Origin: AE-B3B sp964543295
GTDB lineage: Bacteria > Aerophobota > Aerophobia > Aerophobales > AE-B3A
Assembly (NCBI GenBank): GCA_964543295.1
Contig: CAZIXA010000014.1
Coordinates: forward strand, 1 to 56,468
DNA length: 56,468 nucleotides
Direction of reading: 5' to 3'
In this document: piece after piece, positions 1 to 8,224 of the stretch
Layout of the letters: every line of letters begins with the position of its first letter
Position numbering within the stretch: position 1 is the first letter of the stretch
Program-made: the position numbers and the translations under genes
Notes under the pieces: model-generated
What the model was told of the DNA's origin: nothing
Database searches by the model: none
Seen by the model: the letters and a program-made list of their open reading frames with translations, nothing else

Positions 1-1
1 T

Positions 2-53
2 CTGCCGAGGTTTACTTCATAACAATTCAGAGAAATTATTGAAATTCCTATAC
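2..53. repeat. 52-bp dispersed repeat, copy A
   Basis: This stretch matches 11020-11071 in the same orientation at 47 of 52 positions with no gaps. Both copies begin CTGCCGAGGTTTA and end TCCTATAC. No reading frame covers either copy. It lies at the window edge, so the element may extend further left. It could be the end of a mobile element or a conserved structured sequence. Confidence 0.7.
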
Positions 54-65
54 CTAAATATAACA

Positions 66-106
66 CGTCCCCAGAGGTCTAGAAGGCTTTTAAGCCTCTG
101 GGGACG
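66..106 (-). terminator. Strong stem-loop after the solute-binding protein gene
   Basis: A perfect 12-bp stem (CGTCCCCAGAGG at 66-77 against CCTCTGGGGACG at 95-106) encloses a 17-nt loop. It lies 30 bp past the stop of the leftward gene ending at 136 and is the obvious candidate for its transcription end. There is no clear U tract, so it may act as an mRNA 3'-end stabiliser or belong to a repeat. Confidence 0.5.
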
Positions 107-135
107 GTAAAAACAAGCTTGGTCCGCACTTTCTT

Positions 136-1647
136 TTATTTGGTAGACAATCCTAGAGAGGCTCTATAGTTCTTCAGTTGTTTTGTTCTACCCAGATCTT
201 CTGTTATTGTCTCCCATTCTTTTGCTGCATCATCCAGGGCCTTCTTTGGTGTTTTCCCACCGGCAAGAGCTATGGAAAGTTGAGCATCAAGAGCTTCAAA
301 GTAGCGGGCTGCTCCCGGAATTCTTAAATCAGGTTGAACGTTGGGATGAGCGATAGTCGCTTTTATAGCCCCTAGATAGTCTTCTGGGTGAACAAATCCA
401 TATCCATACCAGCCGGCTAGCTTCTCAAAATGCGACTTCCGGTAAGGATTAAAACCGGTCTCAGGCGTGGTTACACAGATATAGCTATTCTCTGGATTAC
501 CCAGGTATGAAAGGAAGTCATAGGCTGCCTCTACATGATCGCTCTTGGCATCGATTGCTCCCAGCCAGCCTCCAAAGGCAAGATAGGGAGCAAAGTTCCC
601 TTCAGGAAAATCTACCCAGCTCTTCTTAACATAGTCCCAGACCTTGGTAGTTCCTGGAAGTATGCTGTAACCTACCTTTCCCTTAACCATAGATTCCGGG
701 CTGGTGTCCGCCATAACTCCAATGTCTCCCCAATCTATAGCCATAGCAGCTTCTCCCGTGGCATAAACAGTTCTTATCTCTCCTGAATCCATGTTAATTA
801 CGCCAGGAACACCAAATTTTTTGATCTCTATCCAGTTTTCAAGTGCCTTGACATGGCCAGGATCATTTATTAGGGGTTTCATAGTCTCAGGATTGAAAAA
901 GAGGCCCTGAGGTTGTCCGGGTATGGATGTAAAAGCTGCTGCTCGAGAAAAATACGTCCAGTACGCCTGGTCACCCTTCCTCATGGCTTCCACTACCCCG
1001 TATTCTTTCCGGCCATCGCCGTCCCAATCCCATCCATTGAAGAATTCTGCTATATCTCTAACCTGTGCCCAGGTTTTAGGAGGACTAAGGTCATATCCAT
1101 ATTTAGCTTTGAATTTTGCTTGATACTCGGGATTCTCTATGGCATCTCGGCGGTAGTAGAAAATGTGGTTATCCCCATCCAGAGGAATAGCATAGATTGT
1201 GCCAGCATAGGTCGAGATTCTCTCTCGGTAAACTGGTAGTATATCCAGCCAATCTATTCTTGGATCTTTAGCGATGAAGGTGTCGAGAGGAACCAAAAAC
1301 TTGTTACTGGCAAAGTCTGCTAGCCAGGCTCCCGGGAAAAGGATGATATCGTACTTTTTGGCTCCTAGGGCAAACGAGCTAAACATCTTCTCATATAGTT
1401 CCGCCCAGGGGGCAGTAATCAATCTCACTTTTCCTCCAGTTTTTTTCTCCCAGTCAGCTCTAAACATCTGCACCGGCTTGGCAATAAAAGGAGGGGTTTG
1501 CGTAAATACAGTAATTTCAACACCCTCGAACCTTTTCTGTGCCAAGGCCTGGCTGCTTCCCAGACTGCCCAGGACTATTACCGCAGTACACAGTACCACT
1601 ATGGCTACTTCTTTGATGAACCTACTCTTCTTTAATTTTTTAAACAT
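136..1647 (-). CDS. ABC transporter extracellular solute-binding protein (family 1, sugar-type)
   Basis: This 503-residue protein has a basic N-terminus, a hydrophobic segment at about residues 13-36 ending in AQA-type signal-peptidase context, and a fold typical of family 1 periplasmic binding proteins: an early beta strand (VEITVFTQTPP), an YDIILFPGAWLADFA segment and late aromatic-rich parts. It would bind a carbohydrate or related solute outside the inner membrane and hand it to an ABC permease. No permease or ATPase genes are in the window, so it is either an orphan or the last gene of a set whose partners lie elsewhere. The ATG is preceded by GGGAGG at good distance. A promoter at 1810-1837 and a stem-loop at 66-106 suggest a single-gene transcript. 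Confidence 0.85.
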   Translation of the reverse strand: MFKKLKKSRFIKEVAIVVLCTAVIVLGSLGSSQALAQKRFEGVEITVFTQTPPFIAKPVQMFRADWEKKTGGKVRLITAPWAELYEKMFSSFALGAKKYDIILFPGAWLADFASNKFLVPLDTFIAKDPRIDWLDILPVYRERISTYAGTIYAIPLDGDNHIFYYRRDAIENPEYQAKFKAKYGYDLSPPKTWAQVRDIAEFFNGWDWDGDGRKEYGVVEAMRKGDQAYWTYFSRAAAFTSIPGQPQGLFFNPETMKPLINDPGHVKALENWIEIKKFGVPGVINMDSGEIRTVYATGEAAMAIDWGDIGVMADTSPESMVKGKVGYSILPGTTKVWDYVKKSWVDFPEGNFAPYLAFGGWLGAIDAKSDHVEAAYDFLSYLGNPENSYICVTTPETGFNPYRKSHFEKLAGWYGYGFVHPEDYLGAIKATIAHPNVQPDLRIPGAARYFEALDAQLSIALAGGKTPKKALDDAAKEWETITEDLGRTKQLKNYRASLGLSTK

Positions 1648-1809
1648 TATTGACCTCCCTTTTGAAAGATCTCACTTTCTTTCAAAGAACCTATCCTCCA
1701 TCTTTTTAGGTTATTTCCTCTATCACCCCCTTTCCATAAAATTGGATCTTCACTCTTTAAATTCACCTCCCTCCTCTTATATTTATATTTTGTAGAATTC
1801 TTTATTTAT

Positions 1810-1837
1810 AATATAACATTTTCTTTAATTCTGTCAA
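1810..1837 (-). promoter_or_regulatory. Promoter of the solute-binding protein gene
   Basis: Reading leftward, TTGACA (1832-1837) and TATATT (1810-1815) are separated by 16 bp. The predicted transcript has a leader of about 155 nt before the ATG at 1647. A hairpin (TTTGAAAG against CTTTCAAA, 10-nt loop) lies directly upstream of the ribosome binding site and could limit its access. Confidence 0.6.
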
Positions 1838-1962
1838 GCAGCCGGCCGCGCTAAATCCCCTTTTTACTGCAGCGCAGAAGATAACCCGATTTAGCCCCCA
1901 ACTTTTGGCTAATTCCAGGAGTAGACCAAGAAGAAAGGCACGAGCAGCCTGAAGGGTTGCCA

Positions 1963-2130
1963 TCACCCGAAACCTACCTGCCGCCATAATTCACCTCCGG
2001 CTGATTTTATCACCTGAAGTCTCCAACCATCTATTTTTGGCTCCACAATCAAATCCCCTTTAAATTCCTCACCGAAATAAGGAATTGGCTGCATCAGCCA
2101 TGCCGGACCTTTAAGCATAATCTTGGACAT
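1963..2130 (-). pseudogene. N-terminal fragment of an ATP-dependent DNA ligase
   Basis: This 55-codon frame encodes a sequence ending a predicted strand with EPKIDGWRLQVIK. That is the nucleotidyltransferase motif I (KxDG, with the lysine that takes AMP) of ATP-dependent DNA ligases, in the usual context of a preceding acidic residue and following R-Q-V. The full adenylation domain needs about 200 residues, so the gene is cut off about 20 residues after motif I. The next frame (to 1802) does not resemble the rest of a ligase. The ATG lies 11 bp past the transglutaminase-like gene, which suggests that a ligase gene once followed in the same operon. Deletion is more likely than a simple frameshift. 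Confidence 0.55.
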
Positions 2131-2140
2131 TAAATCTCTT

Positions 2141-2965
2141 CTAGGCTTTCCTTCTTATTATCACCATAAAAACTCTACTTAGAAGAGGAAGTATCCACAT
2201 GAGAAATAGGATGGAAAAGAAAGGAGAGATAGTTAGAGGAGTAGTTTTTCTTCTCACCTGAACAATTTCATTCTCCGGTATCGACTCCTGGGCTAGATCC
2301 TCAACCTCTTTGATCTCGTAGGCAATTGCCTTACCTTGCAAAGCTCTGGAGGGAGCCCATCCGAGGGGATTTGACCTTCCCGTGGCTTCGGCCCAGATCC
2401 AACCGGATTGGCCATTAAATTTGAGGGTAGCGCCTGCCTTTCGATACCCTGGTAAATAGACAAGAGCGGCCGCATGGCCCGGAACAAGAACTATGGCAGA
2501 GCGATAGCCGGCTGCCTTATACATGGTGGCCAGAAGAATAGCGTAGTCCTCGCAGTCTCCCCGGGCACTACCCTTCTCTATTCTGGCCGCTAGCTCATCC
2601 GCATTGAGGGCAAATTCACGATACCCAAATTGATCAAGGTCACTGGTGTACCCGACTCCATTTCTGGCAAAATGAAATATTTTCTCCGCCCTCTGGTAAG
2701 GATCGGGATATTTTGCTAAAAATTCCTTTCCGTATTTATAGGCAAGGTCAGCATTTTTGCCTAAACTCTCAAAAGTTATTATGGGGCGAAACCCCTTTTT
2801 AGTAACTTGAAAAAAACCATCAACACCTTCAGCTCTTGTCCGGCAGATACGCCAGGAATCATAGACCTGGTGATCTTTTTTATAGAAAATTTCCTCAACC
2901 CCTTCAGTTGGTGAGGCTAGAAAGACCCACCAGGCCATACCGAATAAAATTATCTTTAGCCTCAT
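2141..2965 (-). CDS. Transglutaminase-like cysteine protein, membrane-anchored
   Basis: This 274-residue protein has an N-terminal signal peptide (about residues 1-22), a transglutaminase-like core and a C-terminal hydrophobic segment at about 248-268, so the core should sit outside the inner membrane. The likely nucleophile is Cys138 in RGDCEDYA, the expected histidine is His164 in PGHAAALV, and the third position reads WAEATG with Glu193 where transglutaminase-like folds usually have Asp. Such proteins act as proteases or amide-bond enzymes in the envelope; the substrate cannot be predicted. It starts 6 bp after the small membrane protein gene ending at 2972, so the two are probably one operon. 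Confidence 0.75.
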   Translation of the reverse strand: MRLKIILFGMAWWVFLASPTEGVEEIFYKKDHQVYDSWRICRTRAEGVDGFFQVTKKGFRPIITFESLGKNADLAYKYGKEFLAKYPDPYQRAEKIFHFARNGVGYTSDLDQFGYREFALNADELAARIEKGSARGDCEDYAILLATMYKAAGYRSAIVLVPGHAAALVYLPGYRKAGATLKFNGQSGWIWAEATGRSNPLGWAPSRALQGKAIAYEIKEVEDLAQESIPENEIVQVRRKTTPLTISPFFSILFLMWILPLLSRVFMVIIRRKA

Positions 2966-2971
2966 TTTATC

Positions 2972-3454
2972 TTACAAAGACATGGTCAAAGCTGCATGCA
3001 ATATGATTCCCAGAAATATTAGATAACCGAATACATAAATCCCTACGGCGACGGAGTTATCCTTAATACTAAAAAGGGGGATTTTGGGGGTTAATTTGTC
3101 AAGTATATTGAATAAGGCAATACCAATGAGGAGACTTACAAAAAAGCAGATACTTATCAAGGCAAGCCTCCTAAAACCCATCAGACTCTCAATCAATGAT
3201 CCACCAATAGCCATGGGAGCTGTGCACGAGCCATGAATGATAAGACCAATGAAGATAGTAAACCCTGCAATAAAGAGCCCTACAGAAACTGGGTCTTTTC
3301 CTATGCGCTCTCTTTCATGAATTCTGGGAGTTAAGGCATCCAGTATCCTTATTCCTAGCCAGCCTAAAAATGTGCAAAGAAAAGACATTATCACCAATCT
3401 AGCAGTCCAGAATAAAGCTAAAAGGTAAAATGGAACGAGGGGACCGACCTCCAT
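2972..3454 (-). CDS. Small membrane protein with two similar halves (DUF350-like)
   Basis: This is a 160-residue protein with four predicted membrane segments arranged as two repeats. Each half has the pattern ILD-LTP-I, a short polar stretch with K-D/N-VAVG, then a glycine-rich membrane segment ending near a His-Ala/Gly-small motif (LIIHGSC and IILHAAL). The internal duplication and the DNSVAVGI segment resemble DUF350 proteins, whose function is unknown. It is the first gene of a two-gene unit with the transglutaminase-like gene. The ATG follows AAGGAGGAGC. The assignment to DUF350 is by pattern only. Confidence 0.65.
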   Translation of the reverse strand: MEVGPLVPFYLLALFWTARLVIMSFLCTFLGWLGIRILDALTPRIHERERIGKDPVSVGLFIAGFTIFIGLIIHGSCTAPMAIGGSLIESLMGFRRLALISICFFVSLLIGIALFNILDKLTPKIPLFSIKDNSVAVGIYVFGYLIFLGIILHAALTMSL

Positions 3455-3638
3455 TTTGCTCCTCCTTGAGCTATTTAAAGAATAATCTTACTCGCTCTTT
3501 AATCACTAGACTTTTGAGGCTCTTCTTATTTAACTATACACCATAAGATTTCCTTCGTCAATTATAGTGCTTATCTAGCCAATAGCTCCCTTTCAAAATC
3601 TAAAATTTGTGGTATTATAACCAAGAAATGAAGAATAA

Positions 3639-3758
3639 AAAGTTGAGCTAGAAGGATGTGAAAATCGTAAGCTTGCCAATGAATGGATCTATAGGTGGTT
3701 TCAACGAATAAATCTTGAAGAGAAAAGACAAGAAATAAGAAGTATTAAGAAAGATTGA
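3639..3758 (+). other. Short open frame with coding-like composition, no start codon
   Basis: A 39-codon frame between two stops reads as a charged, helix-prone peptide (it includes NRKLANEWIYRWFQRINLEE). Its TGA overlaps the TTG start of the next gene by one codon register. No ATG, GTG or TTG is in frame. It may be the tail of a degraded gene; the evidence is only composition and the stop/start overlap. Confidence 0.2.
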
Positions 3759-4192
3759 AGAATCCCATGTTCTGGAGAATAGTAGGAATAGTCAGCCTGG
3801 TAGGTGGAGCTATCGTATTTTATATCCTGGGTACTACATCCTTACCTTCCCCACCCGAAATACTACCTCCCAAAAGTTCAGAATTCACTATCTATCTTCT
3901 TTCCACATTTTGGCTCATCTCCTCTACGGGGGTAAAAATAGGCCTGATTTTTAACAAGTCTTGGATGAAATTGAGCATCTTTAGTTGTATTTGTTTTGTA
4001 TTTCTCTTGATCAACATGGGACTGATGCAAGCTGCATTGGTAAAAAAGGCGCCCATTCCAGAACCTCAGCCCAATTCTCTCTATCCATATAACCTGGTCG
4101 CCTGGTGGTTTGTGAGCTGGTTCTGGATAGACCTGCTGGTAATAATAACTAGCTGGATGAAAAAGAGATGGCTTCGAAATACAAGTAGTTAG
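3755..4192 (+). CDS. Hypothetical four-helix membrane protein
   Basis: I do not recognise this 145-residue protein. It has four predicted membrane helices (about residues 5-25, 43-67, 75-93 and 114-135), a proline-rich loop after the first (SLPSPPEILPPKS) and another before the fourth (KKAPIPEPQPNS). The start is uncertain: TTG at 3755 or ATG at 3767, neither with a strong ribosome binding site. The stop overlaps the stop of the convergent aldo/keto reductase gene by four bases, so there is no room for a terminator between them. Confidence 0.6.
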   Translation: MKNPMFWRIVGIVSLVGGAIVFYILGTTSLPSPPEILPPKSSEFTIYLLSTFWLISSTGVKIGLIFNKSWMKLSIFSCICFVFLLINMGLMQAALVKKAPIPEPQPNSLYPYNLVAWWFVSWFWIDLLVIITSWMKKRWLRNTSS

Positions 4193-5202
4193 GCGGTCAG
4201 GAGGTCATGTTTTTCTTTGAGCATTTTGCGAATAGGTAGATGATAGGGGCATTTTTCTTCACATTCACCACACTCGGTGCAAGCCTCAACATTGACCTCT
4301 TGCCTGGCATAGATGTCTCGGCACAATTCTCTTACCTGAGGCACCTTCACTTTGTCTCCCAATTCTTGAATGAGATAAATGGGGATTCCCTCCGGACAAG
4401 GCATACAATACATGCATCTTCGACAGAAGTTCTCCTCTAAAGGATGACAAACCTTTTTTAACTTCTCGAGTTCTTTTTCTGATAGAGGAAGCGGTGCCCT
4501 GCCTACGAGAGCATTAGATTTAACCTCACCGGGTTGAATCATACCGGGGATCGCCGTGGAGACGCCTTGCGCAAGTATCCATCGTAAAGAAAGCTCTGGT
4601 TCAGCTATCACGCCACCGGCCAAAGGCTTCATACAGATTACCCCTACCCCCTGTTTCTTGGCAGCTCTTAGTAAAGCTCGTTCATCAGGGCCATCCTCAA
4701 TAATATTAAAGGGCATCTGAACAGTCTCAAAATCTTCATTTTCGATGGCCCTGAGTAACACATCAGGATTATGGCCAGTGATCCCGATATGATTTATCTT
4801 ACCCTCCTCTTTGGCTTTCCTCAGTCCCTGTAAGGAGCCATTTGGCCCGATCACTTGATCAAGCGTCTCTGAGTCGCTTACGTGATGAACCTGGTAAAGG
4901 TCTATTACCTTCACTTGCAATCTCCTCAGAGCAGCATCCACATCTTCAAGGGCTTGTTGAAAGTTACGACAGGGGGATTTGGTAGCCAAATAACACTCTT
5001 CTCTTCTCCCCTCGATACCTTCACCAATCTTAACTTCACTGTCTCCATAGCCTTGGGCAGTGTCGAAAAACTTAATTTTGTAGTCCAAAGCTAGTCCAAC
5101 CAGTCTTCGAGCTTCCTTCCTCCCCAATTTTTGAATAGGGATCCCTCCAAAACCTATCACTGACACCTCAAGACCAGTCTTGCCCAATCTTCTGAACTTC
5201 AT
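4189..5202 (-). CDS. Aldo/keto reductase with C-terminal 2x[4Fe-4S] domain
   Basis: This 337-residue protein has an aldo/keto reductase barrel in its first 240 or so residues: the start RRLGKTGLEVSVIGFGG, the DTAQGYGDSE segment with the catalytic Asp and Tyr, ATKS with the active-site Lys, and QVHHV with the His. The last 80 residues add two cysteine clusters, CRRCMYCMPCP and CTECGECEEKCP, typical of ferredoxin-like [4Fe-4S] sites. This architecture is common in anaerobes; the physiological substrate and electron donor are not known from the sequence. The gene stands alone. Confidence 0.88.
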   Translation of the reverse strand: MKFRRLGKTGLEVSVIGFGGIPIQKLGRKEARRLVGLALDYKIKFFDTAQGYGDSEVKIGEGIEGRREECYLATKSPCRNFQQALEDVDAALRRLQVKVIDLYQVHHVSDSETLDQVIGPNGSLQGLRKAKEEGKINHIGITGHNPDVLLRAIENEDFETVQMPFNIIEDGPDERALLRAAKKQGVGVICMKPLAGGVIAEPELSLRWILAQGVSTAIPGMIQPGEVKSNALVGRAPLPLSEKELEKLKKVCHPLEENFCRRCMYCMPCPEGIPIYLIQELGDKVKVPQVRELCRDIYARQEVNVEACTECGECEEKCPYHLPIRKMLKEKHDLLTA

Positions 5203-5328
5203 CTTCCTCCCTCACTTAATTTTTTCCTTTTGATGAGAATCTTCCAAAAGATATTTAAAGAGAAATCCTCCTTCTGGGAAACTTTGGCCACTTATACCTC
5301 TGTGTGCGTGCTGAAGAGCCCCCAGAAT

Positions 5329-6498
5329 TCACTTATTTAGGATAGCTATCTTACCCGCCATGGTTGTACCTTTTTCACTGGTAACAAAAGCAAGGTAAAC
5401 CCCTCTGGCAACCCACTCTCCGGCTTCGTTAGTACCATCCCAAGCGGCTATTTTGGACTCTTCCTCCAGAGTCACCTCATCATTCTCCTCCAGGATTCGC
5501 ACTAGATTTCCAGCAACGTCAAAAATGCGAACCATGACTTGAGAGTCTAAAGAAAGATTGCTGATTCTGACCCATTGTCCTCTTTGAAGATTACAGGGGT
5601 TAGGATAGATGGTAATCGAATCACCTGGAGAAGCCCTTTCATTCAAGGAGATAACTTCCTTTACCTCATTATAAAGCGAAGTATCGGCTCTAATACCTAT
5701 TCGATTTCCCCCTGGCTTCCAGGCATAGAAGGCTAATCCATTAGAAACCAACTCATAGTCTTCAAATACTTCATACATTTCTTGAAGATGATGAGTTGGA
5801 TTGAGATAATCACTTTCATCACTATCGTAGAATGCCTGAATAATAGGAATAACAGGATAGTCTCCCTTTCTATGGGATAGAAATCGAGTAATGCATAGGT
5901 TCATATAGAGATTGACAGTTGCTTCACCCCCTTTTACGTAAGGATACATGGCAAAAAAAAGAAGATCGAAGGCCTTCTCCGTGAAATAGGACTGCCATTT
6001 TTCCTCGGCGTTACTGCCTCTAACTGCTATCGATACAGGCTTCGTGTCAAGGCTTTTTATCAAGTTGTAGAACTCCTCCTGTGAGGCTTTAGGGATTCTA
6101 TTTGAAGCTGGTTCATCCAGAATGTACCAACTATAAACAGCAGGATGCGATTTCCATTTGTTAACCTGTCTTTCTATCTCCGCACGGTTCAGGAAATCTG
6201 TCTCCTTGCCATAGTAAGGCAAAGGAACAAAGACCTTAAATCCGTATTGGTAGCAAAGATCAAGGTAGCCTTCTATTACTTCATCGCTCTGCCACATTAA
6301 AATATAGTCGAGCACCGCATTGAAATGAGCCTCCCGGGCAAGATCAAAATCCTTGTTTTCGTTGGTTCTTTCAGTAAATGCGTATGCCAGTTCAATTTTT
6401 TCACCTAGCCCGGATGACCAGCCTAAACTCACGTCTTTTCCGAAAAAAAACGCACACCACATAAGAAGGCTCGTGAGAAAGATAATCTTTTTCAGCAT
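5329..6498 (-). CDS. Secreted glycosidase-like barrel protein with FlgD-type C-terminal domain
   Basis: The ORF opens at 6537 but the sensible start is the ATG at 6498, which begins a signal peptide (MLKKIIFLTSLLMWCAFFFG) and avoids a longer overlap with the upstream gene. The protein is then 389 residues. The central part looks like a (beta/alpha)8 glycoside-hydrolase fold, with SWYILDEP giving a candidate acid/base Glu at the end of a strand and further FFAMYPY and GLAFYAWKPGG strands. The last 100 residues are a FlgD-like immunoglobulin domain (ITIYPNPCN, VRIFDVAGNLVR, WDGTNEAGEWVARGVYLA) like those of cell-surface proteins and T9SS-type tails. The family and substrate are unassigned. Confidence 0.72.
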   Translation of the reverse strand: MLKKIIFLTSLLMWCAFFFGKDVSLGWSSGLGEKIELAYAFTERTNENKDFDLAREAHFNAVLDYILMWQSDEVIEGYLDLCYQYGFKVFVPLPYYGKETDFLNRAEIERQVNKWKSHPAVYSWYILDEPASNRIPKASQEEFYNLIKSLDTKPVSIAVRGSNAEEKWQSYFTEKAFDLLFFAMYPYVKGGEATVNLYMNLCITRFLSHRKGDYPVIPIIQAFYDSDESDYLNPTHHLQEMYEVFEDYELVSNGLAFYAWKPGGNRIGIRADTSLYNEVKEVISLNERASPGDSITIYPNPCNLQRGQWVRISNLSLDSQVMVRIFDVAGNLVRILEENDEVTLEEESKIAAWDGTNEAGEWVARGVYLAFVTSEKGTTMAGKIAILNK

Positions 6499-6520
6499 TG
6501 TTTCTCTATTTGTCACTATT

Positions 6521-7291
6521 CTAGAGTCTAAAAGCAACCCCCCCTCTCAGTAGAAAACCATTCCAGATTCCCGCATCTATTAAGAAATGAAAATCATCGG
6601 TTACTTTATATTTCAAACCAATATTAAGCTGAACAATAACCGGCGTGATCCTGGACTTAACATATTCCAGAGACTCCAGATCTATCTTACCAGAGTAGGT
6701 CTCAGACTCAAATTCTCCGGTAGCACCATCATAAAAATCACCATTAGCCTCATAAGAAAAATATCCACGTAGAGACGCCAGACCAAAGCCAAGGCTAAAA
6801 TAAGGATGGAATCTTCCCGACGGCTTGATATCCCACCGAAAACTTAAATGATATGAAATTGGGTCTATTAATAACTCACCCGTACCCAAGCCTTTAAAAT
6901 AACTTCCATCACTAAATTCGTCCGTGGCTGACCCTTCCAAATTAAGCCTCATTTCCGTCTTTTCTAGCGATAATCCCAGACTGAAACCACTTTCTCTTCC
7001 TGCAGGATAGAATCTAATTTCAACTCCAAAATTATATCCGGTAGAATCTAAACCAAGGTTCTGGCGGTAGTCCCTCTCCAATCCTGACTTTTCCGGATGT
7101 TCCTCTATAATTGCTTCTTTAAGCTCATCTCCGAGCGTATCTTCTACCACACCTTCCAAATAAGACTCTAAGAAACTCAAGTTCCAGCTACCATAATGAA
7201 GACCCACCTCCCACTTTCCTTTGGCAAATCCTGGTTGACTGATAACCAAAGTGAAACCACTGATGAGAAAAATAAGGGCTATTTGTCTCAT
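6521..7291 (-). CDS. Outer-membrane beta-barrel protein
   Basis: This is a 256-residue protein with a signal peptide (about 1-23, ending FAKG) and alternating amphipathic strands through the rest, for example GVEIRFYPAGRESGFSLGLSLE, SYHLSFRWDI and HPYFSLGFGLA. It ends with an aromatic-aliphatic final strand, LLRGGVAFRL. This is the pattern of OmpA/OprG-type barrels and supports a diderm cell envelope. It lies just upstream of the secreted glycosidase-like gene and ends about 23 bp before its start, so they are probably one operon. Function is unknown. Confidence 0.72.
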   Translation of the reverse strand: MRQIALIFLISGFTLVISQPGFAKGKWEVGLHYGSWNLSFLESYLEGVVEDTLGDELKEAIIEEHPEKSGLERDYRQNLGLDSTGYNFGVEIRFYPAGRESGFSLGLSLEKTEMRLNLEGSATDEFSDGSYFKGLGTGELLIDPISYHLSFRWDIKPSGRFHPYFSLGFGLASLRGYFSYEANGDFYDGATGEFESETYSGKIDLESLEYVKSRITPVIVQLNIGLKYKVTDDFHFLIDAGIWNGFLLRGGVAFRL

Positions 7292-7368
7292 TGTCTCACT
7301 TTCAGAAAATGCTTATTATCCTGCGTTCCTATGAAACTTTCACTGAATCGGCATAGACAATAATAAGC

Positions 7369-8094
7369 TTAAATACCCTCGCCCTGGGAAAACCATGGCT
7401 GAGTTTTGGGCTTGGCCTGGGGCTTATTTTCATCAGCAAAGATAAGACCTTGCCTTTCTTCTAATTTTTCCAGTCTTTCTTCCATCTTTCTTATTCTCTT
7501 CACCAGGATATTGACTGCCTCAACTATCGGATCAGGCAGTTTACCATGTTCTAAGTCAATTAATGGCTTTACCGGAGGTTTTTTAGCTTCCACTACTCTA
7601 CCTGGGACCCCTACTACGGTAGCTCTAGGTGGAACCGGTTTTACCACCACTGAACCAGATCCAATCCTAGCACCGTCCCCTATCTTTATCGGTCCGAGGA
7701 TAGTGGCCCCGGCGCCAATAACTACATAGTTACCCACGGTAGGGTGGCGTTTTCTCTTCTCCAGGGTAGTTCCTCCCAGGACTACTCCTTGATAAAGCAA
7801 GACATCATCTCCGATCTCAGATGTTTCTCCAATCACTACCCCCATACCATGATCAATAAAGAATCTTCTGCCAATTCTAGCTCCTGGATGAATTTCAATT
7901 CCTGTTAAGAAGCGACTAATATGGGAAGTCAATCTACCCAAAAACTTAAAGTGACGTACCCAGAAAAAATGGGCCAGACGGTGAAGCCAAATGGCATGTA
8001 AACCAGGGTAGCAAAATATGATCTCCCAGATATTCTTGGCGGCTGGATCCCGGTCAAAGGCGACTTTTATATCTTCTTTTAAGCGTTCAAACAT
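7369..8094 (-). CDS. cysE: Serine O-acetyltransferase
   Basis: CysE makes O-acetylserine from serine and acetyl-CoA, the first step of cysteine synthesis, in the cytoplasm. The 241-residue protein has the short N-terminal helical domain of the EpsC/CysE type, then the left-handed beta-helix of hexapeptide repeats (GARIGRRFFIDHGMGVVIGET onward, with the conserved DHG and GVVIGET), VGNYVVIGAGATILGPIKIGDGARIGSGSVVV, and a VPPRATVVGVPGR turn. The last 70 residues are charged and partly coiled-coil (RKMEERLEKLEE), longer than minimal CysE. Two promoter-like sites lie upstream. The gene has no sulfur-related neighbours. Confidence 0.92.
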   Translation of the reverse strand: MFERLKEDIKVAFDRDPAAKNIWEIIFCYPGLHAIWLHRLAHFFWVRHFKFLGRLTSHISRFLTGIEIHPGARIGRRFFIDHGMGVVIGETSEIGDDVLLYQGVVLGGTTLEKRKRHPTVGNYVVIGAGATILGPIKIGDGARIGSGSVVVKPVPPRATVVGVPGRVVEAKKPPVKPLIDLEHGKLPDPIVEAVNILVKRIRKMEERLEKLEERQGLIFADENKPQAKPKTQPWFSQGEGI

Positions 8095-8131
8095 CTCTAG
8101 CTTACCTCTTCGTGTCTGGTGTTTTCTCGAT

Positions 8132-8158
8132 GTTATACACGAGTAACATTTTCGTCAA
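8132..8158 (-). promoter_or_regulatory. Proximal promoter of cysE
   Basis: Reading leftward, TTGACG (8153-8158) and TATAAC (8132-8137) are 15 bp apart, about 38 bp before the cysE ATG. It pairs with a second site further upstream (8179-8206). Confidence 0.45.
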
Positions 8159-8178
8159 ATATTCTCTTGAGGTGGTTC

Positions 8179-8206
8179 ATATTATAAACATAATAAATTT
8201 CGTCAA
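8179..8206 (-). promoter_or_regulatory. Distal promoter of cysE
   Basis: Reading leftward, TTGACG (8201-8206) and TAATAT (8179-8184) are 16 bp apart. It lies between mobA and cysE on the same strand, so mobA is transcribed after cysE only by readthrough from elsewhere; the site points towards cysE. Confidence 0.45.
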
Positions 8207-8224
8207 GAATTATCTTCATTGTTT

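Noticed and set aside
1706..1753. A 15-codon leader frame (GTG start) between the promoter and the solute-binding protein gene
   Set aside because: The ribosome binding site spacing is long and the peptide shows no regulatory codon runs, so it is not better than chance.
1802..1987. A 61-codon leftward frame with a GGAGGTG before its ATG
   Set aside because: It lies over the promoter of the solute-binding gene, overlaps the end of the ligase fragment and looks like no known family. The GGAGGTG is part of the ligase coding sequence (GGE).
7309..7372. Widely spaced inverted repeat GCTTATTAT/ATAATAAGC between the barrel gene and cysE
   Set aside because: The loop is over 40 nt and there is no T tract, so it is a weak case for a terminator and may be chance in AT-rich DNA.
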